Source: Prado023 sp963697345 (lineage in GTDB: Bacteria > Actinomycetota > Actinomycetes > S36-B12 > CAIYMF01). Taken from it: a stretch of 64,000 nt of DNA. Within the stretch, counting starts at the first letter, position 1. Every line of letters starts with the position of its first letter. The DNA lies in the NCBI GenBank assembly GCA_963697345.1, contig CAVONS010000008.1, positions 372,001 through 436,000 of the forward strand, given 5' to 3'. The notes beneath the pieces were generated by a model. That model worked only from the letters and a program-made list of their open reading frames with translations. It ran no database searches and was not told the origin of the DNA. A program made the position numbers and the translations under genes. Shown one piece after another: positions 50,830 through 60,398 of this stretch.

Positions 50830-51816
50830 GTGTCCCAGCCGGGGGCGGGTGACCTGCCGGATCCAGGTGACCGCGTCCGGGCCGAGGGCGGTTCCCCGGC
50901 GCTGGTCCGGTGGACCGAGCGCATCGACGAGCACGTCCCCGCCGTTGGCGACCGCGTGGGGTGGTGGGTCTCGGTGTACGCGAGGTTCGCGCGGCATCGT
51001 GGCTCGGTCCTCGCAGGGGGGCTGGCGTTCTTCGCACTCCTCTCGCTGGTTCCTGCCGTCCTGTCCCTGGGGGCGGTCGTGGCCTGGTTGTTCGACCCAG
51101 CGGAGTTCGCGGCCTCGGCCAAGGAGGCCCTGGCACCCAACCCGGAGCTGCTCAGGACGCTGACCCCGTTCCTGGACCAGATCGGTTCCCTGAGCCCCGT
51201 GGAGCCCGGATCGCTGGGTCTGGCTGGGCTCGTCGGCTTCGCGATCTCGCTCTATGCCGCGAGTCGGTTCGTGTATGTCGGCCGGCAGGTGCTGGACATC
51301 GCCTTCGAGTTGGAGCCGCAGCACCCCACTCTGCTGGGTCGCGCCATTGCGATCGTGATCACCCTGCTCACGCAGGTCGTGGTCATCGCCGCGGTCCTGG
51401 TCCTGACTCTCCTGCCGCGCCTGCTCGACGCCCTGCGCATCGGTGATGAGCTGAGCCAGAACCTTCGCGTTGTGCGGATCCCGGTCGCCATCGTGGTTGT
51501 CTATCTCATGCTCACCGCGGCCATGCGGTACGGGATCGCGGCTCGACGGTCCGTGAAGTGGCTCAACACGGGTGCCGCGCTGGGCACCGTCCTCGTGGTC
51601 GTGGGGACGGTGGGCCTCGGCTGGTACCTGGGTGTGTCCACGACCTATTCACAGATCGTCGCCGTCCTGGGCAGCGTGGTCGCCCTGGAGATCTGGCTCT
51701 ATGTCGTCGGGCTGGCCATCGTGGGTGCAGCGGAGATCGAGGGGATGCGGCTGGGGTTCCGGCGTCGCGACGTGATGCCGGTCACGCGGGCCGCCGATGA
51801 GCGGGGTCCTGCGTAG
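50830..51816 (+). CDS. yihY: YihY/BrkB-family inner-membrane protein
   Basis: A 328-residue membrane protein of the YihY (formerly ribonuclease BN) family. A soluble start is followed by about six helices with the family landmarks SVLAGGLAFFALLSLVPAVLSLG, GLVGFAISLYAASRFV and AALGTVLVVVGTVGLGWYLGVSTTYSQIVAVLGSVVALEI... The function of the family is unclear; it is no longer thought to be an RNase. The GTG start at 50830 lies three bases after the argS stop. Its TAG stop codon is part of the -10 box of lysA. Confidence 0.88.
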   Translation: MSQPGAGDLPDPGDRVRAEGGSPALVRWTERIDEHVPAVGDRVGWWVSVYARFARHRGSVLAGGLAFFALLSLVPAVLSLGAVVAWLFDPAEFAASAKEALAPNPELLRTLTPFLDQIGSLSPVEPGSLGLAGLVGFAISLYAASRFVYVGRQVLDIAFELEPQHPTLLGRAIAIVITLLTQVVVIAAVLVLTLLPRLLDALRIGDELSQNLRVVRIPVAIVVVYLMLTAAMRYGIAARRSVKWLNTGAALGTVLVVVGTVGLGWYLGVSTTYSQIVAVLGSVVALEIWLYVVGLAIVGAAEIEGMRLGFRRRDVMPVTRAADERGPA

Positions 51817-51819
51817 GAT
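51814..51819 (+). promoter_or_regulatory. -10 box TAGGAT of lysA, overlapping the yihY stop
   Basis: TAGGAT lies six bases before the lysA ATG at 51826; its first three bases are the stop codon of yihY. Confidence 0.5.
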
Positions 51820-51825
51820 CGGCGC

Positions 51826-53253
51826 ATGCGCGCGCACCCCGCAGGCCCACTGCATGGCGACTTCGCCCCGTCGGTCAGCGTCCCTGTGGTCCCCGGCCCC
51901 GAGGCCATGAGCCGGATCGATCCGCAGATCTGGCCGGCCACCGCCCGCCGCGACGCGTCGGGTGTGCTCACCGTGGGCGGCCTGTCCGTGCACGACCTCG
52001 CCGGTCGGCACGGCACCCCCGCCCTGATCCTGGACGAGGCCGATTTCCGGGCGCGTGCCGCAGCATTCCAGTCCGCCTACACCGATTCCGCCGTCCCGGG
52101 CTCCGTGTCCTACGCGGGGAAGGCCTTCCTCAGTGCGACGACGGTCCGATGGCTTGCGGAGGCAGGGCTCGGGCTCGACGTGTGCTCCGGCGGTGAGCTG
52201 GCCCTGGCCCGTGCGGCAGGGTTCCCCGCCGAGCGGATCAGCCTGCACGGCAACAACAAGTCCCAGGCGGAGCTCCAGGCCGGCCTCGAGGCCGGGGTGG
52301 GGCGCTACATCATCGACTCGCTGGATGAGATCGAGCGTCTTGCCGATCTGGCAGCGCAGGCGGACGTGGTCGCCGAGGTGCTCGTCCGCGTGACCTCGGG
52401 GGTCGAGGCCCACACCCATGAGTTCATCGCCACGGCCCACGAGGACCAGAAGTTCGGGCTGTCCCTGACCTCCGGCACGGCGCGCGAGGCTGTGCTGGCG
52501 GTGGTCGCCCGTCCCGAGCTGAACCTGGTGGGGATCCACTCGCACATCGGCTCGCAGATCTTCAACACCTCGGGCTTCGAGGTGGCGGCCCACAGGGTTG
52601 TGGGCTTCATCGCGGACCTCCGGGACAACGATGGGGTGTCGGTCGCTGAGCTGAACCTCGGTGGTGGGATGGGCATCGCCTACCTGCCCACCGATGACCC
52701 CGTTGCTCCTGTGGGGATGGCCGAGGCGCTGCGCGTGATCGTGGCCGGGGAGTGCGCCCGGCGGGAGATGGACGTCCCGCACATCTCGGTGGAGCCCGGG
52801 CGCGCGATCGTCGGACCCAGCATGATCACCCTCTACGAGGTGGGCACGATCAAGCCGGTCGAGTACCGGACGGGTGCGTGGCGGACCTACGTGTCGGTGG
52901 ACGGCGGCATGAGCGACAACATCCGGACGGCGCTGTATGACGCGGACTACACGGTCGTGCTGGCGTCGCGGAACTCCTCAGCGCCGGCGATGCTCACCCG
53001 GGTCGTCGGCCGGCACTGCGAGTCCGGGGACATCGTGGTCCGCGACGCGTGGTTGCCCTCCGACCTCGAGCGCGGCGACCTCCTGGCTGTTGCGGCCACC
53101 GGGGCCTACTGCCGCGCGATGGCCTCGAACTACAACATGGTGACGCGCCCCCCAGTGGTCTCCGTGCGTGGTGGGCAGGACCGCATCGTGCTGCGCAGGG
53201 AGACCGAGGCGGATCTCTTCGGCCTCGACGCCGGCCTGCACTCACCTGCCTAG
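51826..53253 (+). CDS. lysA: Diaminopimelate decarboxylase
   Basis: A 475-residue PLP enzyme converting meso-diaminopimelate to lysine. The PLP lysine lies in SYAGKAFLS, other family segments are DVCSGGELALAR, GIHSHIGSQIF, LNLGGGMGIAY, EPGRAIVG and the CESGDIV loop with the active-site Cys; the C-terminal YCRAMASNYN is complete. Cytoplasmic. Actinobacteria keep argS, lysA, hom, thrC and thrB in this order, as here. The ATG at 51826 is six bases after a -10 box. Confidence 0.96.
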   Translation: MRAHPAGPLHGDFAPSVSVPVVPGPEAMSRIDPQIWPATARRDASGVLTVGGLSVHDLAGRHGTPALILDEADFRARAAAFQSAYTDSAVPGSVSYAGKAFLSATTVRWLAEAGLGLDVCSGGELALARAAGFPAERISLHGNNKSQAELQAGLEAGVGRYIIDSLDEIERLADLAAQADVVAEVLVRVTSGVEAHTHEFIATAHEDQKFGLSLTSGTAREAVLAVVARPELNLVGIHSHIGSQIFNTSGFEVAAHRVVGFIADLRDNDGVSVAELNLGGGMGIAYLPTDDPVAPVGMAEALRVIVAGECARREMDVPHISVEPGRAIVGPSMITLYEVGTIKPVEYRTGAWRTYVSVDGGMSDNIRTALYDADYTVVLASRNSSAPAMLTRVVGRHCESGDIVVRDAWLPSDLERGDLLAVAATGAYCRAMASNYNMVTRPPVVSVRGGQDRIVLRRETEADLFGLDAGLHSPA

Positions 53254-53372
53254 TCGTGCGCCGGACTCGCCCCGGCAACGAGCATGCGCCCGGTGGTTGC
53301 GTGAGAGAATCGGCAGCATTCCGGCGCTGCCTCCGGCTGTCGCTGATTGTCCAACCGGCTAGGAGCTCCGTG

Positions 53373-54674
53373 ATGTCGCCGCCCGAGAAGTTGTCCGTCG
53401 TTGTCCTCGGTGGCGGCACGGTGGGGACTCAGGTGGTCCGGCTGCTCGAGGAGCAGGCCGAGGATCTCTCGGCCCGTGTGGGGGCGCCCCTGGAGGTCAC
53501 CGGCGTGGGTGTGCGCGACGTGTCGCGGGACCGCCCCGGCATTCGCAGCGACCTGGTCACTGACGACCTCGCTGCGCTACTGGACACCGGGCCGGACCTC
53601 CTGGTTGAGCTGATGGGCGGCATCGAGCCGGCCAAGGAGCTCATCCTGCGGGCGCTCAGGGGAGGTGCCTCGGTGGTGACCGCCAACAAGGAACTGCTGG
53701 CAACCCACGGCGCCGAGCTGCACGCAGCCGCCCGGGAGGCGGATGTCGATCTCTACTACGAGGCGGCGGTGGCTGGGGCGATCCCGCTGCTGCGGCCGCT
53801 GCGCGAATCCCTGGCCGGGGACCGGATTCGTCGTGTGCTGGGCATCGTCAACGGCACCACCAACTACATCCTCACGCAGATGGCCTCCACGGGAGCCTCG
53901 TTCGACGACGCCCTGGCCGAGGCTCAGGCGCTGGGCTACGCCGAGGCCGATCCGACGGCCGATGTCGGTGGATTCGATGCGGCGGCCAAGGTCGCGATCC
54001 TGGCCTCGCTGGCGTTCCACACCCGCGTCACCATCGATGACGTGGACGTGGCGGGGATCACCGGCGTCACCGCGGATGACGTCGCCGCCGCCGACCAGAT
54101 GGGCTACGTGATCAAGCTGCTGGGGATCGCCGAGCTGCTCGAGGACGGCAGCTCATCGGGGGTCAGCGTGCGTGTTCACCCCACACTCGTGCCCCATACC
54201 CATCCGCTGGCTGGGGTCCGTGATGCGTTCAACGCTGTCTTCATCGAGGCCGATGCTGCCGGCCAGGTGATGTTCTACGGCCGCGGGGCTGGCGGGACGC
54301 CCACGGCCAGCGCCGTACTGGGCGACATCGTGAGCACCGCGCGCAATCGGGTCGCCGGGTCCACAGGGCCGGGGGAGTCGTCCTACGCCGACCTCCCCGT
54401 GCTGCCCATCGGAGCGGCCTCCACCGCCTACCTCGTGCACCTGCGGGTGCTCGATCGCCTCGGTGTGCTGGCAGCGGTCGCGGGTGTCTTCGCCGAGCAC
54501 GGTGCGAGCATCCGCAGCATGAACCAGAAGGGGGAGGGCGACGAGGCCGAGCTGCTGATCCTCACCCACGCTGCCAAGGAGGACGATCTGGCCGCGACGG
54601 TGACCGCACTGCGGGACCTGCCGACGGTTGCGGAGGTCATGGGCTTCATGCGGGTGATCGGGGCCGGGCAGTGA
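53373..54674 (+). CDS. hom: Homoserine dehydrogenase with ACT domain
   Basis: A 433-residue NAD(P)-dependent enzyme that reduces aspartate semialdehyde to homoserine, the branch to threonine and methionine. The Rossmann VVLGGGTVGTQVVRLL is at the N-terminus, the catalytic GIVNGTTNYIL and AEADPTADVGGFDAAAK follow, and a C-terminal ACT domain (VLDRLGVLAAVAGVFAEHGASIR) mediates threonine feedback in this class. AGGAG seven bases before the ATG decides the start. Its stop overlaps a GTG (54671) that may be the thrC start. Confidence 0.96.
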   Translation: MSPPEKLSVVVLGGGTVGTQVVRLLEEQAEDLSARVGAPLEVTGVGVRDVSRDRPGIRSDLVTDDLAALLDTGPDLLVELMGGIEPAKELILRALRGGASVVTANKELLATHGAELHAAAREADVDLYYEAAVAGAIPLLRPLRESLAGDRIRRVLGIVNGTTNYILTQMASTGASFDDALAEAQALGYAEADPTADVGGFDAAAKVAILASLAFHTRVTIDDVDVAGITGVTADDVAAADQMGYVIKLLGIAELLEDGSSSGVSVRVHPTLVPHTHPLAGVRDAFNAVFIEADAAGQVMFYGRGAGGTPTASAVLGDIVSTARNRVAGSTGPGESSYADLPVLPIGAASTAYLVHLRVLDRLGVLAAVAGVFAEHGASIRSMNQKGEGDEAELLILTHAAKEDDLAATVTALRDLPTVAEVMGFMRVIGAGQ

Positions 54675-55760
54675 GCGCCGACCACGGCAGCGCGCGGTGG
54701 GGCCCGGCCGTGGCGTGGGGTCATCACCGAGTACCGCGACCGCATGGCGCTTCCCGCCGAGGCGCCGATCGTGACGCTGTGCGAGGGCGGCACACCGCTG
54801 GTGGAGTCCGACTGGCTGTCGACGCTGACCGGAAGCCGGGTCCTGCTGAAGTTCGATGGGGGCAACCCCACGGGATCGTTCAAGGACCGCGGCATGACGA
54901 TGGCCATCTCGGTGGCCGCACACGAGGGTTCCGAGGCGGTGATCTGCGCCTCGACCGGCAACACCTCGGCGTCCGCTGCGGCCTACGCCGCCAAGGCGGG
55001 GATGAAGCCCGCTGTCCTGGTGCCCGCGGGCAAGATCGCCATGGGCAAGCTCGCCCAGGCCGTGGCACACGGAGCGCACCTGCTGCAGGTCGAGGGCAAC
55101 TTCGACGACTGCCTGCGGGTCGCTCGTGAGCTGTCCGACAACTACCCCGTCGCGCTGGTGAACTCCGTGAACCCGGCGCGCATCGAGGGGCAGAAGAGCG
55201 CGGCCTTCGAGATCGTGGACACCCTGGGCGACGCCCCGGACATCCACGTCCTGCCGGTGGGCAACGCCGGCAACATCACCGCGTACTGGAAGGGCTACGT
55301 GGAGTACGCCCGGGACGGGATCGCCAGCCAGCGACCGCGCATGTGGGGATTCCAGGCCGAGGGCGCGGCACCGATCGTGCGTGGCGCACCGGTCCTGGAT
55401 CCCGAGACGATCGCCACTGCGATCCGGATCGGCAACCCGGCATCGTGGGACTTCGCCCTGGCGGCCCGGGATGAGTCCCGTGGGATGATCGACATGGTCA
55501 GCGACGAGCAGATCCTTGCCGCCCATCTCGCACTCGCGGCTCGTGATGGCCTCTACTGCGAGCCGGCGTCTGCGGCGTCGGTGGCAGGCCTGCTTGCAGC
55601 AGCGGACGCAGGGAAGGTCGATCCCGGCCAGACGATCGTGTGCACCCTGACCGGACATGGGCTCAAGGACACGCAATGGGCGCTGGCCGAGGCGTCGGAC
55701 CCGACTGTGATCCCGGTGGAGGTCCGCGCCGCAGCGCGCGCGCTCGGGCTGGACGACTGA
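54671..55760 (+). CDS. thrC: Threonine synthase, N-terminal region out of frame
   Basis: A PLP enzyme that makes threonine from phosphohomoserine. The main frame (ATG 54744 to 55760, 338 residues) is intact: GGNPTGSFKDRGMTMA with the PLP lysine, ASTGNTSASAAAYA, GNAGNITAYWKGY and TGHGLKDTQW. The conserved N-terminal PWRGVITEYRDR is encoded just upstream in the same frame, but no start codon exists there. A GTG at 54671 overlapping the hom stop is a natural start but in another frame. Dropping one C from the GGGGCCC run near 54699-54705 joins both into one 362-residue protein. Either the sequence has an extra base or translation begins at 54744 with a shortened N-terminus. Confidence 0.9.
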
Positions 55761-56695
55761 TGGCGGGTTCCCCGTCCGGCGCGGTGGTCGTGGAGGTGGC
55801 GGCAACGAGTGCCAACCTGGGGCCGGGCTTCGACTGCCTGGGCCTTGCGCTGGGGATCACCGATGTCATCGAGGCGGCCTTCACCGACGACCCCGGCGTG
55901 ACGGTGCAGGTGCGCGGTGAGGGCGCTGGGCGGTTGCCGACCGACGCGAGCAACCTGGTGGCGCACGTGGTCCACACCGGGCTGGCCACGTTCGACGAGT
56001 CCGGGGTGCTGGCCGGCCGCGGGCTTTCCCTGCTGTGCCGCAACGCGATCCCACAGAGCCGGGGGCTGGGGTCCTCAGCAGCCGCCATCGTCGGTGGCCT
56101 GACCGTGGCAGCGCACCTTGCGGGTGTGGCCGAATCCCTCACGCCTGCTCAGATGGTGGCGCTCGGGACACGGCTGGAGGGGCATCCGGACAACGTGGCG
56201 CCCGGGGTCCTCGGAGGTGCCACGATCGCCTGGATGGAGTCCGGCGAGGCGGGGCCGGTCGGACGCGCCACCAGGTTCCACCTGCACCCCGATGTCGTCC
56301 CGGTGGTGGTGATCCCGGCCGTCGAGGCGTCCACAGCCACTGCGCGGGGGGCCCTTCCTGCCACGGTCGCCCACGCTGATGCGGCGTTCAACGTGGGTAG
56401 GTCCGCCCTGCTTGTGCACGCCCTCTCCTCGGACCCGTCCCTGCTGATGGCTGCCACGGAGGATCGATTGCACCAACAGCAGAGGCGCACGGTGTACCCA
56501 GCAAGCATGGCGCTGGTGGAGGAGCTTCGATCGAACCGGGTCGCGGCGGCAGTCTCCGGCGCAGGACCCACTGTGATCGCCCTTGCAGTCGACGGCGACG
56601 GCGCCGGGCTCGCGGCTCGCATCACCGCAGTGGTGGGACCCGACGTTCAGGTGCTGGTTCCTGGTGTCGCCGAGGTCGGGGTGCGGGTGCTGTAA
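55760..56695 (+). CDS. thrB: Homoserine kinase
   Basis: A 311-residue GHMP kinase that phosphorylates homoserine to feed ThrC. The N-terminal ATSANLGPGFDCLGLAL and the ATP loop IPQSRGLGSSAAAIVGGL are typical, and GHPDNVAPGVLGG and VSGAGPTVIAL complete the fold. Its ATG overlaps the thrC stop by one base (TGATG). hom, thrC and thrB therefore form one coupled operon. Confidence 0.95.
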   Translation: MAGSPSGAVVVEVAATSANLGPGFDCLGLALGITDVIEAAFTDDPGVTVQVRGEGAGRLPTDASNLVAHVVHTGLATFDESGVLAGRGLSLLCRNAIPQSRGLGSSAAAIVGGLTVAAHLAGVAESLTPAQMVALGTRLEGHPDNVAPGVLGGATIAWMESGEAGPVGRATRFHLHPDVVPVVVIPAVEASTATARGALPATVAHADAAFNVGRSALLVHALSSDPSLLMAATEDRLHQQQRRTVYPASMALVEELRSNRVAAAVSGAGPTVIALAVDGDGAGLAARITAVVGPDVQVLVPGVAEVGVRVL

Positions 56696-56973
56696 GCCGC
56701 AGCGCGTACTCGCGCGACCGTGCGCGGGTTTCGTGCTCGAGGTGCTACCGTGTCGGTCGGATCAGCACGGCGCCACGCAACATGTGCCACGGAGTGTGAT
56801 GTGACACAGGGAAGAATGTGGCAGACCGGCACAGCGTGAATGGGCGGCGGTGACCCGCGTCCTGTTCGGCTCCCGCCTGACGAGCTTCCCCCGCCGTCGC
56901 GATCCGCATCCATTGGCAGTCGCCGCCCGCGGCCAGATGTCGCACAGGCGTCCCTCTCACCCATAGGAATCAC
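56696..56973 (+). other. Intergenic region and long leader upstream of rho
   Basis: No gene is seen. A TACCGT box at 56746-56751 is a possible -10, which would give rho a leader of about 215 bases. Long leaders are known to serve Rho autoregulation in other bacteria; no specific structure was identified here. The GTG start of rho has no strong ribosome-binding site. Confidence 0.4.
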
Positions 56974-58863
56974 GTGACCGACACGATCAACATCGCCCAG
57001 GACTCTGCCGCCGAGGGCAAGGGCCGCCCCGCAGGTGGCCTGTCCGCGATGCACATGCCCGAGCTGAAGAAGGTCGCCCATGACCTGGGGCTCTCCGGCG
57101 TCTCCTCGATGAAGAAGAGTGACCTCGTGGCCGCGATCAGCGCCGCGCAGTCCGGCGCCACATCCAGCCCCAAGCAGTCGGGGCGGACTCGCTCGCGCAA
57201 GGGTGTCGTTGCCGAGTCCACGCACACCCCCGAGGCTGCGCCCCAAGGCACCGAGTCGGCGCCCCGGGACACCGGGGCCCAGCAGGATCAGGGCGAGCGC
57301 GGCCAGGACCGATCCGAGTCCCGTGATCGCAGCGCGGGCCAGGACCGCAGTGGCAACCACGATCAGGACCTCAACGCAGAGCAGGGCAACCGCAACCGCA
57401 ACCGGAACCGGAACCGCGACGACGCGGGCGGTGACCCCCGCCAGAACCAGGACCAGGGCAACCGGAACCAGAACCAGGCAAGCCAGGCAAGCAGCCGCGA
57501 CAACCAACCTCAGGACTCCGGGCGGAACCAGAACCAGGGCAATCAGGGTCAGGACTCCGGGCGGAACCAGACTCGCGACAACGACCGCTACGCCGACGAG
57601 CCGGGTGGGCGTCGCCGTCGCGGGCGCGACCGCAACCGCAACCGCAACGATCGGGACCGGGGTCGGCAGGGAGGTCAGGGTCGCGAGGTCGAGCCGGAGA
57701 TCACCGAGGACGACGTCCTCGTCCCCGTGGCGGGGATCCTCGACATCCTCGACAACTACGCCTTCGTGCGCACGACGGGCTACCTGCCGGGACCGACCGA
57801 TGTGTACGTCTCGCTCTCCACGGTCAAGCGCTACGGCCTGCGCAAGGGTGATGCCATCACCGGTCAGGTCCGCCAGCCGAACGAGAACAGCGATCGGCGG
57901 GAGAAGTTCAACCCGCTGGTCCGCGTCGAGTCGGTCAACGGTGCCGACCCCGAGAAGTCCAAGGGTCGGGTGGAGTTCGGCAAGCTCACGCCGCTGTACC
58001 CCTCGCAGCGCCTGCGGCTTGAGGCAGATGCCACGAACCTGACCACGCGGATCATCGACCTCGTGGCCCCGATCGGCAAGGGCCAGCGCGGTCTGATCGT
58101 GTCCCCACCCAAGGCCGGCAAGACGATGGTCCTGCAGGCGATCGCCAACGCGATCACCACCAACAACCCCGAGTGCCACCTGATGGTCGTCCTGGTCGAC
58201 GAGCGCCCGGAGGAGGTCACCGACATGCAGCGCTCGGTGAAGGGCGAGGTCATCGCCTCGACCTTCGACCGGCCTGCCGAGGATCACACCACCATCGCGG
58301 AGCTGGCCATCGAGCGCGCGAAGCGCCTGGTGGAGCTCGGCCACGATGTCGTGGTGCTGCTCGACTCCATGACCAGGCTGGGCCGCGCGTACAACCTCAG
58401 CGCTCCCGCGTCGGGCCGGATCCTGTCCGGCGGTGTGGACTCCGCAGCCCTGTATCCGCCGAAGAAGTTCTTCGGTGCGGCGCGCAACATCGAGAACGGC
58501 GGCTCCCTGACGATCCTGGCCACCGCACTGGTCGAGACCGGCTCGCGCATGGACGAGGTGATCTTCGAGGAGTTCAAGGGCACCGGGAACATGGAGCTCA
58601 AGCTGGATCGGCGCCTCGCGGACAAGAGGATCTTCCCGGCCGTCGATGTCGATGCCTCGGGCACGCGCAAGGAGGAACTGCTGATGAGCTCCGAGGAGCT
58701 GGCAATCGTGTGGTCCCTGCGGCGTGTGCTGCATGCGCTGGAGGCCACTCAGGCGATCGAGCTCCTGCAGAGCAAGCTGCGCGGCACCAAGAGCAACTAC
58801 GAGTTCCTGCTCCAGGTGCAGAAGACCACGCCCACCATGAATGGCGTCCGCTCCGAGGACTGA
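56974..58863 (+). CDS. rho: Transcription termination factor Rho with Asn/Arg/Gln-rich insert
   Basis: A 629-residue Rho, 200 longer than E. coli Rho. Residues 25-65 are the Rho-N helix domain (ELKKVAHDLGLSGVSSMKK). Residues about 70-245 form an intrinsically disordered insert rich in Arg, Asn, Gln, Asp and Gly, with NRNRNRN runs and a duplicated QDSGRNQNQ-like piece. The RNA-binding domain follows, then the RecA-like motor with SPPKAGKTMVLQ (Walker A), VLLDSMTRLGRAYN (Walker B) and the Q/R loops KKFFGAARNIENGGS. Actinobacterial Rho proteins have such inserts, which add RNA binding and can act like prion domains. Start GTG at 56974 by family N-terminus. Confidence 0.95.
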   Translation: MTDTINIAQDSAAEGKGRPAGGLSAMHMPELKKVAHDLGLSGVSSMKKSDLVAAISAAQSGATSSPKQSGRTRSRKGVVAESTHTPEAAPQGTESAPRDTGAQQDQGERGQDRSESRDRSAGQDRSGNHDQDLNAEQGNRNRNRNRNRDDAGGDPRQNQDQGNRNQNQASQASSRDNQPQDSGRNQNQGNQGQDSGRNQTRDNDRYADEPGGRRRRGRDRNRNRNDRDRGRQGGQGREVEPEITEDDVLVPVAGILDILDNYAFVRTTGYLPGPTDVYVSLSTVKRYGLRKGDAITGQVRQPNENSDRREKFNPLVRVESVNGADPEKSKGRVEFGKLTPLYPSQRLRLEADATNLTTRIIDLVAPIGKGQRGLIVSPPKAGKTMVLQAIANAITTNNPECHLMVVLVDERPEEVTDMQRSVKGEVIASTFDRPAEDHTTIAELAIERAKRLVELGHDVVVLLDSMTRLGRAYNLSAPASGRILSGGVDSAALYPPKKFFGAARNIENGGSLTILATALVETGSRMDEVIFEEFKGTGNMELKLDRRLADKRIFPAVDVDASGTRKEELLMSSEELAIVWSLRRVLHALEATQAIELLQSKLRGTKSNYEFLLQVQKTTPTMNGVRSED

Positions 58864-58866
58864 GGG

Positions 58867-58891
58867 GACCCCGCCCCACCGGCGTGGGGTC
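58867..58891 (+). terminator. Possible rho terminator hairpin
   Basis: GACCCC (58867-58872) and GGGGTC (58886-58891) pair six bases after the rho stop; no T tract. Confidence 0.35.
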
Positions 58892-58956
58892 GGTACCTCG
58901 ACGGGCCTCGTCACGTGGTGCGGGTGGTGGGGTCCGGGTGGCGGTGGCGGCGTGAG

Positions 58957-58962
58957 GAGAAT
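58957..58962 (+). promoter_or_regulatory. -10-like box GAGAAT before the MFS gene
   Basis: GAGAAT lies six bases before the ATG at 58969. The same stretch (GAGGAG) could instead serve as ribosome-binding site. Confidence 0.3.
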
Positions 58963-58968
58963 GGGGCC

Positions 58969-60234
58969 ATGACGGCCGTCCACGAGGTGAGGTCGGGCGG
59001 ACGCCTGGCCTCGTTGAGTCGTGAGACGTTCTCCGCGCTGTCGGTTCCCAACTTCCGGCTGTACTTCGCCGGGCAGGCCATCTCGATGGTCGGCACCTGG
59101 ATGCAGATGGTCGCTCAGGCATGGCTGGTCCTGGAGCTCACGGGATCGGCCACGTGGGTCGGCCTGACCTTCGCCGCCCAGACCTTGCCCATGCTCCTCG
59201 TCGGGCCGTACGGGGGCCTGGTCGCCGACCGGGCCGACAAGCGGCGCCTCCTGGTCGGGCTGCAGGTCATGATGGGCGCCCTTGCCCTGGCGCTGGCAGT
59301 CCTGACGCTGTCCGACGCGGTGCAGCTGTGGCATGTCATGGTGCTGGCATCCCTGCTGGGGCTGGCTGACTCCTTCGAGAAGCCGGCGCGCCAGGCGTTC
59401 CTCGTCGAGATCGTCGGACCCGACTCCGTGCGCAATGCCGTGAGCCTGAACTCCGTGATGGTCAACGCGGCGCGGGTTCTCGGCCCTGCGACCGCCGGAC
59501 TCGTGATCGCCGCCGGCGGCTTGGGGGTCTGCTTCGTGCTCAACGCGGCCTCGTACATCCCGGTGATCGTGATGCTGCTGGCGATGAACACGTCGGCGTT
59601 GCTGCCGTCGATCCCGCAAGCCCGCGAGCGTGGCCAGGTCCGCGCCGGGCTGGCGTACGTCATCAGTGACCGGGCGCTGGGCGTCCCCCTGCTGATGATG
59701 GCGATCATGGGGTGCTTCGCCTACGAGTTCCAGGTGACCCTGCCCTATCTGGCGCGGACCACCTTCGACGGGGACTCACGTCTGTACGGCTTCATGACCG
59801 CGGCCATGGGGCTCGGTGCGGTCGTCGGTGGCCTGCACACCGCCGCACGCGGCCGCACAGGGACGCCGACGTTGGTGCGCTCGTCGGTGGTGTTCGGGAT
59901 CCTGATCCTGGCCACGGCGCTCGCGCCCACAGCTGCCGTGGCGCTGATCCTGCTCGTCGCGGTGGGCGCCGCCAGCGTTGCGTTGATGGCCCGTGGGAAT
60001 GCCACCCTGCAGCTGGCCTCAGCACCGCAGATGCGGGGTCGGGTGATGGCCCTGTGGCTGGTCGCCTTCCTCGGCACGACGCCCCTGGGCGGACCGGTGG
60101 CCGGATGGGTGTCGTCCACCTTCGGGGCCAGGTGGGGGCTGATCCTCGGGGCGGCGGCCTGCTTCGTGGCAGCGGCGCTGGGCGCGTGGGCCCTCGCACG
60201 ACAGTCCCGCGGCGCCGGGGCATCGGCAGACTGA
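58969..60234 (+). CDS. MFS transporter (MFS_3/EntS-like efflux family)
   Basis: A 421-residue, twelve-helix major facilitator protein. It starts FRLYFAGQAISMVGTWMQMVAQAWLVLELTGS-like (shown in parts: NFRLYFAGQAISMVG, QMVAQAWLVLELTG) and has the family loop GLVADRADKRRLLVG between helices two and three. Similar proteins export siderophores or drugs. It lies between rho and rpmE, which are adjacent in many actinobacteria, so it may be an insertion into a conserved order. The substrate is not readable. Confidence 0.88.
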   Translation: MTAVHEVRSGGRLASLSRETFSALSVPNFRLYFAGQAISMVGTWMQMVAQAWLVLELTGSATWVGLTFAAQTLPMLLVGPYGGLVADRADKRRLLVGLQVMMGALALALAVLTLSDAVQLWHVMVLASLLGLADSFEKPARQAFLVEIVGPDSVRNAVSLNSVMVNAARVLGPATAGLVIAAGGLGVCFVLNAASYIPVIVMLLAMNTSALLPSIPQARERGQVRAGLAYVISDRALGVPLLMMAIMGCFAYEFQVTLPYLARTTFDGDSRLYGFMTAAMGLGAVVGGLHTAARGRTGTPTLVRSSVVFGILILATALAPTAAVALILLVAVGAASVALMARGNATLQLASAPQMRGRVMALWLVAFLGTTPLGGPVAGWVSSTFGARWGLILGAAACFVAAALGAWALARQSRGAGASAD

Positions 60235-60299
60235 CCCTCGGGAATGCGGACCGTGCGCCGAGCGTTCACACGGCACGCCTTCGAGGGCGGATCGCTCAT

Positions 60300-60329
60300 T
60301 TGGGCGGTCCCCACCCCTCGTGGGATACT
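60300..60329 (+). promoter_or_regulatory. Promoter of rpmE: TTGGGC - 18 bp - GATACT
   Basis: -35 TTGGGC (60300-60305) and -10 GATACT (60324-60329), 18 bases apart, about 70 bases before the rpmE start. One of the few promoters in this window with a recognisable -35. Confidence 0.5.
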
Positions 60330-60398
60330 CGTCTCACCGCTGCCGGTTCACGTGGGTGCATGCCTGTGCCTGCGACCCGGCGCACGAAGGAGCCAGCC

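Noticed and set aside
56647..59619. 990-codon open frame on the minus strand opposite rho and the MFS gene
   Set aside because: A shadow of high-G+C coding sequence; plus-strand genes in the same place have clear family motifs.
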